Assembly: GCA_944383455.1 (NCBI GenBank)
Contig: CALWPP010000007.1
Coordinates: 1 to 64,000 of the forward strand
Direction: 5' to 3'
DNA length: 64,000 nucleotides
Source: an uncultured Peptostreptococcaceae bacterium
Lineage (GTDB): Bacteria > Bacillota > Clostridia > Peptostreptococcales > Peptostreptococcaceae
The notes beneath the pieces were generated by a model. It had not been told where the DNA came from, ran no database searches, and saw only the letters and a program-made list of their open reading frames with translations. The position numbers were made by a program, and so were the translations under genes. This document shows, piece by piece, positions 1-7,783 of this stretch. Position 1 is the stretch's first letter. The number at the start of each line of letters is the position of its first letter.

Positions 1-390
1 TATGAGAAAATAAACAATCAAAGAAAGGATTTTCTACAAAAATTATCTACTAAATTAATAAAAGAGAACGATATTATCTGTATAGAAGATTTACAAATAA
101 AAAATATGATTAAAAATCGTAAATTATCACGCTCTATAATAGATGTATCTTGGTCAGAATTTATAAGAATGTTAGAATATAAAGCTAAGTGGTATAAAAG
201 ACAAGTTATAAAAGTAGATAAATTCTTTGCAAGTAGTAAATTATGTAGTGAATGTGGATACAAAAACGAGGAAGTTAAAAGTTTAAAAATAAGAGAATGG
301 ATTTGTCCAAAATGTAACACACATCATGATAGAGATATAAATGCAAGTATAAATATATTAAATGAAGGAATAAGACTTATAATAAAATAG
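1..390 (+). CDS. tnpB: TnpB RNA-guided nuclease, C-terminal part (5' end outside the window)
   Basis: The frame is open from base 1, so 129 residues of the C-terminal half are visible; the first in-window ATG (106) is internal. TnpB is the RNA-guided nuclease of IS200/IS605 and IS607 elements and an ancestor of Cas12. The RuvC-like glutamate lies in a CIED motif, followed by a zinc ribbon with two Cys-x2-Cys pairs (LCSECG and CPKC) and the last RuvC aspartate in [10 protein letters not shown]. No key residue or frame is broken in the visible part. Whether the protein is complete depends on sequence before the window. The element ends directly at a truncated rlmN, which suggests recent insertion or a local deletion. 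Confidence 0.9.
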   Translation, partial: YEKINNQRKDFLQKLSTKLIKENDIICIEDLQIKNMIKNRKLSRSIIDVSWSEFIRMLEYKAKWYKRQVIKVDKFFASSKLCSECGYKNEEVKSLKIREWICPKCNTHHDRDINASINILNEGIRLIIK

Positions 391-512
391 ATAACTTATA
401 TAAGAACCGTAGGAACTACGGGGATAGCCTGTTAAGAATTAATAAGACATATTTTAAGTATGCAAGATTCTAAGAAGCAGGAACATCGCGACTTTAGTCG
501 TGAGAGGTTCAG
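391..512 (+). ncRNA. Probable omegaRNA (reRNA) scaffold at the element right end
   Basis: TnpB guides derive from the transcript of the tnpB 3' end and the element right end; the guide is the flanking host sequence. Visible here are a perfect hairpin CCGTAG-GAA-CTACGG (407-421), a longer paired region (CCTG with CAGG, AGAAT with ATTCT), and a terminal hairpin CGCGACT-TT-AGTCGTG (487-502) just before the end. By the ISDra2 model the guide would begin at about 513, inside the rlmN start region. The 5' end probably extends back into tnpB. This assignment is by architecture only. Confidence 0.55.
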
Positions 513-515
513 GAT

Positions 516-1412
516 ATGAACAATATACCAAAATCTCTTAGAGAAAAATTAAGACAAGTTTCATATATTGGAAACTTAAAAAAGGAACTAGTGCTTGAAT
601 CTAAGATTGATAAAACTAAAAAATATTTATTTGAACTTAATGATAAAAATATAATAGAAACTGTTATGATGGAGTACGAAGATAGAATAACAGTTTGTAT
701 TTCAAATCAAGTTGGTTGTAGAATGGGGTGTAATTTTTGTGCATCAACTCTTGAAGGACTTATAAGAAATTTAGAACCTTGGGAAATACTTGATCAAATA
801 ATAAAAATACAAGAAGATAACAATAAAAGAGTATCAAATTTAGTACTTATGGGAAGTGGTGAGCCACTTGATAACTTTTCAAATACTAAAAAGTTTTTAG
901 AACTTGTTAATGATAAAAATGGTTTAAATATTGGATATAGACATATAACGCTATCTACTTGTGGTATAGCTCCAAAAATGATAGAGCTTGCAGACTTAGA
1001 ACTTCCAATAAACTTGGCATTATCTCTTCACTCACCATATGACGATAAAAGACAAGAAATAATGCCAGTAGCAAAAGCTTATAAAATAGAAGAGATAATT
1101 AATGCTTGTAAATACTACATAAAAAAGACTAATAGGAGAGTAACTATTGAGTATTCTCTTATAAAAGGCGTTAATGATAGTGAAAAAGAAGCTAGAGAAA
1201 TTATAAGATTACTAAAAGGTATGCTTTGCCACGTAAATTTAATACCAGTTAATAATGTTGAAGAAAGAAATTATGAAAGACCTGATAAAGCCCATATTTA
1301 TAAGTTTAAGGATATCCTAGAAAAAGCACATATACCAACAACAGTTAGAATTTCTATGGGTTCTGATATTGGTGGAGCTTGTGGTCAATTAAGAAAAGGA
1401 TACAAAAAGTAA
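516..1412 (+). CDS. rlmN: 23S rRNA/tRNA adenine-C2 methyltransferase RlmN, N-terminally truncated
   Basis: RlmN is a radical-SAM enzyme that methylates C2 of A2503 in 23S rRNA and A37 in some tRNAs. The CRMGCNFC cluster motif is present, as is the C-terminal catalytic cysteine region (SDIGGACGQL). At 298 aa it is about 45 residues shorter than the usual ~345. The visible start, MNNIPKSLREKL, matches what normally follows an FD(E/D)M segment around residue 45, so the N-terminal helical domain is missing. An in-frame TGA at 501 excludes an upstream start. The transposon end supplies GAGAGG (502-507) 8 bases before the ATG. The catalytic core is intact; activity without the accessory domain is uncertain. 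prpC follows 18 bases later. Confidence 0.88.
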   Translation: MNNIPKSLREKLRQVSYIGNLKKELVLESKIDKTKKYLFELNDKNIIETVMMEYEDRITVCISNQVGCRMGCNFCASTLEGLIRNLEPWEILDQIIKIQEDNNKRVSNLVLMGSGEPLDNFSNTKKFLELVNDKNGLNIGYRHITLSTCGIAPKMIELADLELPINLALSLHSPYDDKRQEIMPVAKAYKIEEIINACKYYIKKTNRRVTIEYSLIKGVNDSEKEAREIIRLLKGMLCHVNLIPVNNVEERNYERPDKAHIYKFKDILEKAHIPTTVRISMGSDIGGACGQLRKGYKK

Positions 1413-1430
1413 CTACTAAGGGGGGAAATT

Positions 1431-2180
1431 ATGATTTTTAGTTGTTTATCAGATGTAGGAAGAGTTAGAAAAAATAATGAAGACTACTGTAAAGGCGAAG
1501 TTATTAATATAAATGAAGAAGCTGTTGGAATATTTGCACTTGCTGATGGTATGGGTGGACACAATAAAGGCGAAGTAGCAAGTGAAATGGCAGTTGAAAA
1601 TATTATTGAGTGTATAAAAAGTTCTATATTAAATAGTTCTAGTATAAAAATTGATTATATAGATGATATAATAAAACAGGCGTATAATAATGTAAATAGT
1701 ATTATTTATAATAAGTCAAATGAGGATGATTCATATTTTGGTATGGGTACTACTTTGGTAGTTGCAATAATATATAAAGATGATATTTGGATTGCAAATG
1801 TTGGAGATAGTCGTGTTTATATAATGAAAGAGGATAAAATAAAACAAGTTACTATTGACCACTCTATCGTTGAAGAATTTGTAAGAGCAAAAATTATAAC
1901 TGAAGAAGAAGCAAAAACTCACCCAAGAAGAAATCAAATAACAAGAGCAATAGGGACTGACCCTATAGTTATTGTAGATATTTTCAAAGAAAAATTTGCT
2001 AAAAATAATAAATTACTTTTATGTAGTGATGGTCTTAGTGGATTTGTTGATGATGACAAAATATTAGATATACTAAAAAGTGATGAAGATATTAATATTT
2101 TATCCCAAAGATTAATAAATACTGCTAATAAATCTTGTGGAAAAGATAATATAACGGTTATTCTTATACAAAATAATTAG
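1431..2180 (+). CDS. prpC: PP2C-type protein serine/threonine phosphatase PrpC (Stp)
   Basis: This is a metal-dependent phosphatase that removes phosphates from PrkC and its substrates. The 249-aa length is normal for bacterial PP2C. PP2C motifs appear in order: SDVGRVRKNNED near the N-terminus, ADGMGGH (metal-binding Asp), GTTLV, NVGDSRVY, TRAIGTD, LLCSDGLSG and GKDNITV at the end. There is no membrane segment, so it is cytosolic. A GGGGGG site (1419-1424) precedes the ATG. It lies 12 bases before the kinase gene, the standard phosphatase-kinase pair of Firmicutes, almost certainly cotranscribed with rlmN and prkC. Confidence 0.96.
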   Translation: MIFSCLSDVGRVRKNNEDYCKGEVININEEAVGIFALADGMGGHNKGEVASEMAVENIIECIKSSILNSSSIKIDYIDDIIKQAYNNVNSIIYNKSNEDDSYFGMGTTLVVAIIYKDDIWIANVGDSRVYIMKEDKIKQVTIDHSIVEEFVRAKIITEEEAKTHPRRNQITRAIGTDPIVIVDIFKEKFAKNNKLLLCSDGLSGFVDDDKILDILKSDEDINILSQRLINTANKSCGKDNITVILIQNN

Positions 2181-2192
2181 GAGGAGATTTTT

Positions 2193-4235
2193 GTGGGAGA
2201 AAAAATATTAGGAAATAGATACGAAATCATCAAAAAAGTTGGTGATGGAGGAATGGCTTATGTTTATCAAGCAAAAGATAAAACTTTAAATAGAATAGTA
2301 GCTCTTAAAGTTTTAAGACCTGAGTTTATAGATGATGAAGAATTCTTAAGAAAATTTAAAAGAGAAGCAGAGTCTGTTGCAAACTTATCACATCAGAATA
2401 TAGTTAATGTTTTTGATGTTGGTGAAGATAAAAAAGTAAATTATATAGTTATGGAGTATGTTGAAGGTAAAAACCTAAAAGAAATAATAAAGCAAGAAGG
2501 TATTTTAGATGAATATACAGCACTTGATATAACAAAGCAAATAGCAAGTGCACTTAGTCAAGCACATAGAAGAGGTATAATTCATAGAGACATAAAACCA
2601 CACAATATACTAATTTCTAATGAAGATAGAATAGTAAAGGTTGCAGATTTTGGAATTGCAAAAGCAGTTTCAAATTCTACAATGACTAATGTAGGAAATA
2701 TAATAGGTTCAGTTCATTATTTTTCTCCAGAGCAGGCAAAAGGAAAGCCAGTAAGTAACAATGCAGACCTTTATTCACTTGGAATAGTATTATATGAAAT
2801 GCTAACAGGTAGAGTACCATTTAGAGGTGATAGCCCTGTATCTATTGCTCTTCAGCATATAAATGATGAAATAGAATTTACTGATGAAGAAAAAACAAGA
2901 ATACCTCAAAGTGTTAGAACAATAATAAAAAAATTAACTGAAAAATCTCCATCAAATAGATACCAAAGTGCAGAAGACCTAATTGAAGATATTGAGTATA
3001 TAGAAAAAAATATAGACTTAGATTTTATAAAAGAATATGATAGTTATGCAACTAAAAAAATAGATGAAAAAGAAATAGTCGATTATTCAAAAACTAGTAT
3101 TATAAATAAAAGTGATTTTGAAGAGCTTGAAACAACATCTAAAGAAAAATCAAGAAGTAATAGATATGTAAAATCTAAATCTAACAAAAAATTAATAACA
3201 GTTGCAGTAGTTCTTGGAGTTATTTTATTTTTTCAAATTATAGCTTTTGGAGTATTTTTACCTAAGAAGATGGAAGCATCTTTGGAATTTAATATGCCAA
3301 ACTTAACCAATATGACATTAGGAGATGCTAATAAACAAATAGAAAAATACACTGATAAAATGAATATAAATATTCGTTTAAATGTTAGAGAAGAGTACAG
3401 TTCTACTGTTGAAGAAGGATATATTATTTCTCAGGCACCAGTTGAAGGAACTGCAGTAAAAGAAGGAGATAGTATTAGCTTAGTAGTTAGTAAAGGTATA
3501 GAAATGGGTCAAGTACCAAATCTAGTTGGATATAGTTTAGAAGAAGCTAAAGATATATTAAAAAAAAATAATCTAAAATTAGGTAGAATAAGTTATGAAA
3601 AAAGTAGTGTTTATACAAAAGGTGTTGTTATAGAGCAAAATCCAATAAATGGACTTTCTTCTATTGAAGAAGGTGGAGAAATTGATGTAGTTGTAAGTAG
3701 TGGATCTAGTAAAAATGATGTAATAAAGAATGAAGAAGAAAACTTTATACCAGAAATAGAAGAAGAAGTTCATATTCCATCAGTTGAGGAAAAGCCACAA
3801 ATAATACCTAATGAAAAACCAGAAAATAATAATACTAACAATACTCAAAAACCTGACAACAATAATACTCAAAAACCAGAAAATAATGACGCTAATAAGC
3901 CAAACAATGAAAAGCCAAGTGGTGGAAACTCAAATACACAACAAAAGCCAGAAAATGATGACTCAGATAATAATACAAATATCGATGAAAAGCCTGATAA
4001 TGGAAATTCAAACACTCAGGAAAAACCAAATACAGGAGATTCTAGTATAGAAGAAAAACCTGATACTAATGAGCCTGATAATAGTCAGGAAGTAGAAGAT
4101 ACTCCAGAAGTTAGTAATCCAGAAAATCCTGATAGTTCTGATAAAGTAGAAACACCAGAAAATAGTATTCCAGAAACACCAGAAGTACCTAATGTAGATA
4201 ATAACTCATATATACAAATACCAGATGGAATTTAA
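2193..4235 (+). CDS. prkC: Membrane serine/threonine kinase PrkC with two PASTA domains
   Basis: PrkC senses peptidoglycan fragments or lipid II outside and phosphorylates cytosolic targets. The Hanks-type kinase domain fills about residues 8-270, with a GDGGMAYVY glycine loop, the HRDIKPHN catalytic loop near 131 and DFG near 152. A transmembrane helix lies at about 331-356, followed by two PASTA repeats (about 364-437 and 440-510). Residues ~511-680 form a low-complexity Pro/Glu/Asn/Asp tail with repeated EKP and NNT motifs, unusually long for the family and probably extended into the wall. The start is GTG after GGAGGAG. rsgA begins 22 bases downstream, so the kinase sits in the usual prpC-prkC-rsgA-rpe-thiN block. 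Confidence 0.96.
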   Translation: MGEKILGNRYEIIKKVGDGGMAYVYQAKDKTLNRIVALKVLRPEFIDDEEFLRKFKREAESVANLSHQNIVNVFDVGEDKKVNYIVMEYVEGKNLKEIIKQEGILDEYTALDITKQIASALSQAHRRGIIHRDIKPHNILISNEDRIVKVADFGIAKAVSNSTMTNVGNIIGSVHYFSPEQAKGKPVSNNADLYSLGIVLYEMLTGRVPFRGDSPVSIALQHINDEIEFTDEEKTRIPQSVRTIIKKLTEKSPSNRYQSAEDLIEDIEYIEKNIDLDFIKEYDSYATKKIDEKEIVDYSKTSIINKSDFEELETTSKEKSRSNRYVKSKSNKKLITVAVVLGVILFFQIIAFGVFLPKKMEASLEFNMPNLTNMTLGDANKQIEKYTDKMNINIRLNVREEYSSTVEEGYIISQAPVEGTAVKEGDSISLVVSKGIEMGQVPNLVGYSLEEAKDILKKNNLKLGRISYEKSSVYTKGVVIEQNPINGLSSIEEGGEIDVVVSSGSSKNDVIKNEEENFIPEIEEEVHIPSVEEKPQIIPNEKPENNNTNNTQKPDNNNTQKPENNDANKPNNEKPSGGNSNTQQKPENDDSDNNTNIDEKPDNGNSNTQEKPNTGDSSIEEKPDTNEPDNSQEVEDTPEVSNPENPDSSDKVETPENSIPETPEVPNVDNNSYIQIPDGI

Positions 4236-4257
4236 AATTTAAATAAGGAGAAATTTA

Positions 4258-5139
4258 ATGGTTTATGGAAAGATTATAAAAGGCATAGGGGGATTTTATT
4301 ATATAGATACTGAAAGAGGAATCTATGAGTGTAGGGCAAGAGGTATTTTTAGAAAAGAAAAAACAACACCTTTAGTTGGGGATAATGTATTAATAAGTAT
4401 CGTTGATGAAGAAAATAAAAAAGGGGTATTAGAAGAAATCAAAGATAGAAAAACAGAGCTTATAAGACCGCCTATATCTAATATAGATAAAGTGCTAATA
4501 GTTTTTTCTGTAAAAGACCCATACCCAAACCTTTCTTTGCTTGATAGATTTATTGTGCTATCAGAAAAAGAAAATCTAGAAGTAGTTATAATATTTACTA
4601 AAGTTGATTTAATTGATGAAGATGAATTAAATGAGATTAGTAATATTTATACACTTAGTGGTTATAAAGTTATTTGCATTAGTTCAAAAAATAACATAAA
4701 TATAGATAAGGTAAAAGAAGAATTAAAAGGAAATATTGTTGTTTTTGCTGGACCATCAGGAGTAGGTAAATCAAGTTTACTTAATAAGATAGATAGTAGT
4801 TTTAATTTACAAGTAGGTAGTGTAAGTGAAAAAATAAAAAGAGGAAAACATACAACTCGCCATGCAGAGCTTTTAAAGCTTGAGTGTGGGGGGATGGTAG
4901 CAGATACTCCAGGATTTAGTTCACTTAGTTTAGATGACTTTGAAGTAGATGAATTAAAGGAGTATTTTATTGAATTTAATAAATTTGATAATTGTAAATT
5001 TGGATTTAGATGTATTCATGAAAATGAGCCTAATTGTGATGTTAAAAATGCAGTTAAAGAAGGAAAAATATCTGAAAAAAGATATAAAAGCTACATTCAA
5101 TTACTAAATGAAATAAGAAATAACAAAAGGAGATATTAA
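4258..5139 (+). CDS. rsgA: Ribosome small-subunit biogenesis GTPase RsgA
   Basis: RsgA is a circularly permuted GTPase that checks late 30S maturation. The 293-aa protein has an N-terminal OB-fold. The G-motifs then occur in permuted order: FTKVD (G4), GPSGVGKS (G1, about residues 165-172) and DTPGFSS (G3). A C-terminal zinc knuckle follows with Cys-x4-Cys-x-His-x6-Cys spacing (CKFGFRC, H, C). In Bacillus the homologue CpgA is a PrkC substrate, which fits its position after prkC. rpe starts one base after the stop, implying translational coupling. Confidence 0.96.
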   Translation: MVYGKIIKGIGGFYYIDTERGIYECRARGIFRKEKTTPLVGDNVLISIVDEENKKGVLEEIKDRKTELIRPPISNIDKVLIVFSVKDPYPNLSLLDRFIVLSEKENLEVVIIFTKVDLIDEDELNEISNIYTLSGYKVICISSKNNINIDKVKEELKGNIVVFAGPSGVGKSSLLNKIDSSFNLQVGSVSEKIKRGKHTTRHAELLKLECGGMVADTPGFSSLSLDDFEVDELKEYFIEFNKFDNCKFGFRCIHENEPNCDVKNAVKEGKISEKRYKSYIQLLNEIRNNKRRY

Positions 5140-5140
5140 A

Positions 5141-5797
5141 ATGATAAAATTAGCACCATCAATATTATCAGCAGATTTTTCAAGACTTTTAGAAGATGTA
5201 AAAAAAGTTGAAAAAGCTGGTTGTGAGTACCTTCATATAGACGTTATGGATGGACATTTTGTACCAAATATAACACTAGGTCCGATGATTATAAAGTCTA
5301 TTAGAAAAGAAGTTGATATGTTTTTTGATGCACATCTTATGATTAAAAACCCTGATAATTATATAAAAGAATTTGTTGATGCAGGATGTGATATGATAGT
5401 TGTTCATCAAGAAGCTTGCACACATCTTCACAGAACTATACAAAATATAAAATCACATAATGTAAAAGTAGGAGTATCATTAAATCCTGCAACACCAATA
5501 GAAACGATAAAGCACGTTTTACATGATATTGATATGGTTTTAATAATGACTGTAAACCCTGGATTTGGTGGTCAAAGCTTTATTGAAGGAATGATTGATA
5601 AAATAAAAGAATTAAAAGATTTAATTGATAAAAAAGGGCTTAATGTTGATATTCAGGTAGATGGAGGAATAAAGCCTGATAATGTGAGTAAAGTTGTCAA
5701 AGCTGGTGCTAATATAATAGTTTCTGGTTCTGCTATTTTTGAAAGTGACAATATAGAAGAAACTGTAAAACTTTTTAGAGAAAATGCAAATAAATAA
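5141..5797 (+). CDS. rpe: Ribulose-phosphate 3-epimerase
   Basis: This enzyme interconverts ribulose 5-phosphate and xylulose 5-phosphate in the pentose phosphate pathway. At 218 aa it is a full-length TIM barrel. Conserved motifs are LAPSILSADF at the N-terminus, HIDVMDGHFVPN (metal ligands His and Asp), MTVNPGFGGQ (phosphate-binding loop) and QVDGGI. An AGGAG site lies at the end of rsgA. The last 14 bases overlap thiN, which suggests coupled translation. No anomaly is visible. Confidence 0.97.
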   Translation: MIKLAPSILSADFSRLLEDVKKVEKAGCEYLHIDVMDGHFVPNITLGPMIIKSIRKEVDMFFDAHLMIKNPDNYIKEFVDAGCDMIVVHQEACTHLHRTIQNIKSHNVKVGVSLNPATPIETIKHVLHDIDMVLIMTVNPGFGGQSFIEGMIDKIKELKDLIDKKGLNVDIQVDGGIKPDNVSKVVKAGANIIVSGSAIFESDNIEETVKLFRENANK

Positions 5798-6449
5798 TAA
5801 TAAAAGTGTTTGTATAATACTGAATGGAAAGATAAATAACTATGCAAACATAAAAGAAAGAATAATAAAAGAAAATTATGATTATGTGATTTGTTCTGAC
5901 GGAGGAGCAAATCACTCTTATAATATGGGGATAATTCCAGATTATATAGTTGGAGATTTGGACTCTATAAACAAAAACATAACTGAGTTTTACAAAAATA
6001 AAAATGTTTATTTTAAAAAATTTCCATCTAAAAAAAATGAAACTGATGCAGAACTTTCAATATTATTAGCAAAAAATTTGGGAGCATATAAAATAGACTT
6101 AATTGGAGCATTAGGTGGAAGGATTGACCATCAAATGGCTAATATTAATCTTTTATATTATATAAAAAGTCTAGATATTTTTCCTAAAATAATAACTGAG
6201 GATGAAACTATTTATATTGTAGATAATGAAGAATTAAAAATAAAAAATAATAAAGGTAAATTAGTTTCAATTATTCCAATTAAAAATGATGCAATAGGGG
6301 TTAGCCTTTTTGGATTTGAGTATAATTTAGATAATTTTGATATAAATTTTTCAAGTCCAATAGGTATATCAAATATAATCACTGAAGATATTTGTAGTAT
6401 TAAAGTAAAAGAGGGCTGTTTATTAGTTTTTGTAAATAATAGTATATAA
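5784..6449 (+). CDS. thiN: Thiamine pyrophosphokinase
   Basis: ThiN transfers pyrophosphate from ATP to thiamine, giving the cofactor thiamine diphosphate. The 221-aa protein shows CSDGGANH, PDYIVGDLDS and ETDAELS acidic motifs that bind metal and nucleotide, then GALGGRIDH in the C-terminal half. It overlaps rpe by 14 bases and is the last gene of the operon, with a terminator directly after the stop. It supplies the ligand of the TPP riboswitch near 63.9 kb, although the two loci are far apart here. Confidence 0.95.
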   Translation: MQINNNKSVCIILNGKINNYANIKERIIKENYDYVICSDGGANHSYNMGIIPDYIVGDLDSINKNITEFYKNKNVYFKKFPSKKNETDAELSILLAKNLGAYKIDLIGALGGRIDHQMANINLLYYIKSLDIFPKIITEDETIYIVDNEELKIKNNKGKLVSIIPIKNDAIGVSLFGFEYNLDNFDINFSSPIGISNIITEDICSIKVKEGCLLVFVNNSI

Positions 6450-6450
6450 A

Positions 6451-6482
6451 AAAAGTATAGCTTATTGCTATACTTTTAATCT
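6451..6482 (+). terminator. Rho-independent terminator after thiN
   Basis: An 11-bp perfect stem (AAAAGTATAGC / GCTATACTTTT) with a 5-base loop, running into T-rich sequence two bases after the thiN stop. Confidence 0.85.
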
Positions 6483-6536
6483 TCTTGTTTAGTTTTAGCT
6501 GTTTCAATGTGATTAAATAAACTTAGTAGCTTTTAT

Positions 6537-6577
6537 AGGATAAACTTAAAATATATAAGTTTGTCCTTTTTTTATTA
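6537..6577 (+). terminator. Second terminator between thiN and the flavodoxin-like gene
   Basis: AGGATAAACTT pairs with AAGTTTGTCCT (one G-T pair), followed by a run of seven or more T. No coding gene lies between it and the thiN terminator. It may be a back-up, or may end a short transcript of about 90 bases covering 6480-6570. Confidence 0.75.
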
Positions 6578-6639
6578 ATAATTATTTATATTTAGTCATA
6601 TAATAAAATATGTTTAACTAATGAAAAGGGGGATATATT

Positions 6640-7134
6640 TTGAGTTGTGCTGTTTTATATAAAAGTAAATATGGAACTACGAAACTTTATGCAGGGTGGA
6701 CTGCTCTAAAACTTGGAGCTGATTTATACGAATTGTCAGATTTTAATTTAAATAATATAAATCATTATAATACTATAATTTTTGGTCTTCCAGTTTATAT
6801 GGATAAAGTAAAAGGAATAGATTTTTTAATTAGAAATTGTGAGAAATTTAAAAATAGAAATATTATATTATTTACTGTGGGTGCAAAAAGCGAAAAATAT
6901 ATTTATCAAAATGAATTAAAAGACATAAAAAAGTTTCATTTTAGAGGAAAGATAGATTTTAATGAGCTAAATATTAAAGATAAAATACTACTTTATACTT
7001 TAAAAGATAGAATAAGTGTTAAAAAGATACTTTTAGATGAGGAAAAAGAGTTTTTAGATTTTATTAAAAAGCAAGAAAATCTAATCAACAAAAAGAATAT
7101 AAACGAAATATTAGAATTTATTGAAAGTGTATAA
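6640..7134 (+). CDS. Flavodoxin-domain protein
   Basis: A 164-aa single-domain protein with a flavodoxin-like start: hydrophobic beta strand, then a phosphate-loop-like KSKYGTTKLYA that would bind FMN. A central strand IIFGLPVYMDKVKG and an IILFTVGAKS strand follow. It resembles the menaquinone-dependent protoporphyrinogen oxidase/flavodoxin_5 group more than classical flavodoxins, but its partner is unknown. The start is TTG at 6640 behind AAAAGGGGG. It stands alone between the thiN terminators and a small membrane-protein gene. An electron-transfer role is inferred from fold only. Confidence 0.7.
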   Translation: MSCAVLYKSKYGTTKLYAGWTALKLGADLYELSDFNLNNINHYNTIIFGLPVYMDKVKGIDFLIRNCEKFKNRNIILFTVGAKSEKYIYQNELKDIKKFHFRGKIDFNELNIKDKILLYTLKDRISVKKILLDEEKEFLDFIKKQENLINKKNINEILEFIESV

Positions 7135-7209
7135 ATATTAATTCTAAAATCAAAATATTTTTCATAAATTTATATAGGAATTATCCAATATATTAGGAGG
7201 GAATACTAA

Positions 7210-7359
7210 ATGAGAAGAAACTCTAGAGCACTCTTAGGGTTTATTTCTATATCTGTAGGGGTTTCTATTATTGTTTCAATGATATTACCTAATTGGATAT
7301 GGGGAGTGATTGTTTCAGGTATGCTTATAGGGTGTGGAGTTTTGTGTATTTATAATTAA
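7210..7359 (+). CDS. 49-aa membrane protein upstream of spoVM
   Basis: This short ORF has an excellent ribosome site (AGGAGGG, 7195-7201). It encodes MRRNSRALLGF followed by two hydrophobic stretches separated by LPNWIWG, ending in CGVLCIYN. It is predicted to be a hairpin of two membrane helices. I do not recognise the family. It lies 18 bases before the SpoVM-like peptide and is probably cotranscribed with it, so a role at the forespore membrane is conceivable but unproven. Confidence 0.7.
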   Translation: MRRNSRALLGFISISVGVSIIVSMILPNWIWGVIVSGMLIGCGVLCIYN

Positions 7360-7377
7360 AGTTTAAGGGGTGTTTTT

Positions 7378-7455
7378 ATGAAGATGGTTACAGTAAAGCT
7401 TCCAAAGTGGTTATCAAAAATAGTACTTAAATTTATGAAAAGTAGTAAGAAATAA
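7378..7455 (+). CDS. spoVM: SpoVM-like sporulation peptide (25 aa)
   Basis: SpoVM is a tiny amphipathic peptide that recognises the convex forespore membrane and anchors SpoIVA, the coat basement. This ORF encodes MKMVTVKLPKWL followed by a lysine-rich amphipathic segment. It has the same length class as Bacillus SpoVM (26 aa) and shares its KLPK(F/W)L core. The position also fits: in Bacillus spoVM lies in the same neighbourhood as prpC-prkC-rsgA-rpe-thiN, rpmB and yloU-yloV. A ribosome site AAGGGG (7365-7370) is well placed. It is far below normal gene-calling cutoffs. It is the best single evidence that the organism forms endospores. Confidence 0.85.
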   Translation: MKMVTVKLPKWLSKIVLKFMKSSKK

Positions 7456-7460
7456 TTAAT

Positions 7461-7481
7461 GCCTACTTACTAAAAGTAGGC
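7461..7481. terminator. Hairpin between spoVM and rpmB, possible shared terminator
   Basis: A perfect stem GCCTACTT / AAGTAGGC between two convergent genes. Neither strand has a clean T-run directly after the stem, so termination is uncertain. Confidence 0.45.
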
Positions 7482-7491
7482 TAAAAGGCTA

Positions 7492-7680
7492 TTAAGCTCT
7501 TTCTATTTTTCCAGAACGTAAACATCTTGTACAAACTTTTACTCTTTTTGGAGTTCCGTTAACGATAGCTCTAACATTTCTTAAGTTTGCAGACCAAGTT
7601 CTTTTATTGTGTCTATTTGAGTGAGATACTTGGTTTCCTGAAACCTTTCCCTTACCACATACATCACATACTCTTGCCAT
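7492..7680 (-). CDS. rpmB: 50S ribosomal protein L28
   Basis: L28 is a structural protein of the large subunit. The 62-aa product is full length and of the zinc-binding type, with CDVCG near the N-terminus and CTRC near the C-terminus. It is monocistronic and transcribed against its neighbours, with a near-consensus promoter at 7729-7757 and an AAGGAGGTG ribosome site. Nothing unusual is seen in the protein. Confidence 0.97.
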   Translation of the reverse strand: MARVCDVCGKGKVSGNQVSHSNRHNKRTWSANLRNVRAIVNGTPKRVKVCTRCLRSGKIERA

Positions 7681-7728
7681 TTGTATGCACCTCCTTAATG
7701 CTTTTAAATAAAGATTAAAAACATATTT

Positions 7729-7757
7729 ATATTATCACAAATATTAAAATCGTGCAA
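7729..7757 (-). promoter_or_regulatory. Sigma-A promoter of rpmB
   Basis: On the reverse strand TTGCAC, a 17-base spacer and TAATAT, about 50 bases upstream of the rpmB start. Confidence 0.8.
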
Positions 7758-7783
7758 TAGAAATATATATTTGCTTTATAATA

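Larger units (their letters stand above)
1..512 (+). mobile_element. 3' part of an IS200/IS605-family (TnpB) element
   Basis: The window opens inside a tnpB reading frame. Its 3' flank carries strong hairpins (407-421 and 487-502) followed by GAGAGGTTCAG, which resembles the right end of IS605-type elements such as ISDra2 (from memory). Chromosomal sequence homologous to rlmN resumes at about 513. The left end and any tnpA lie outside the window. The exact right boundary (511-513) is inferred from where rlmN similarity resumes. Confidence 0.8.

Noticed and set aside
3811..4050. ORF of 79 aa inside prkC
   Set aside because: Out-of-frame product of the repetitive prkC tail, with no start signal of its own.
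7163..7170. CATAAATT as a sigma-E -10 for the spoVM unit
   Set aside because: The -10 fits loosely but no matching -35 element is seen at the right distance.
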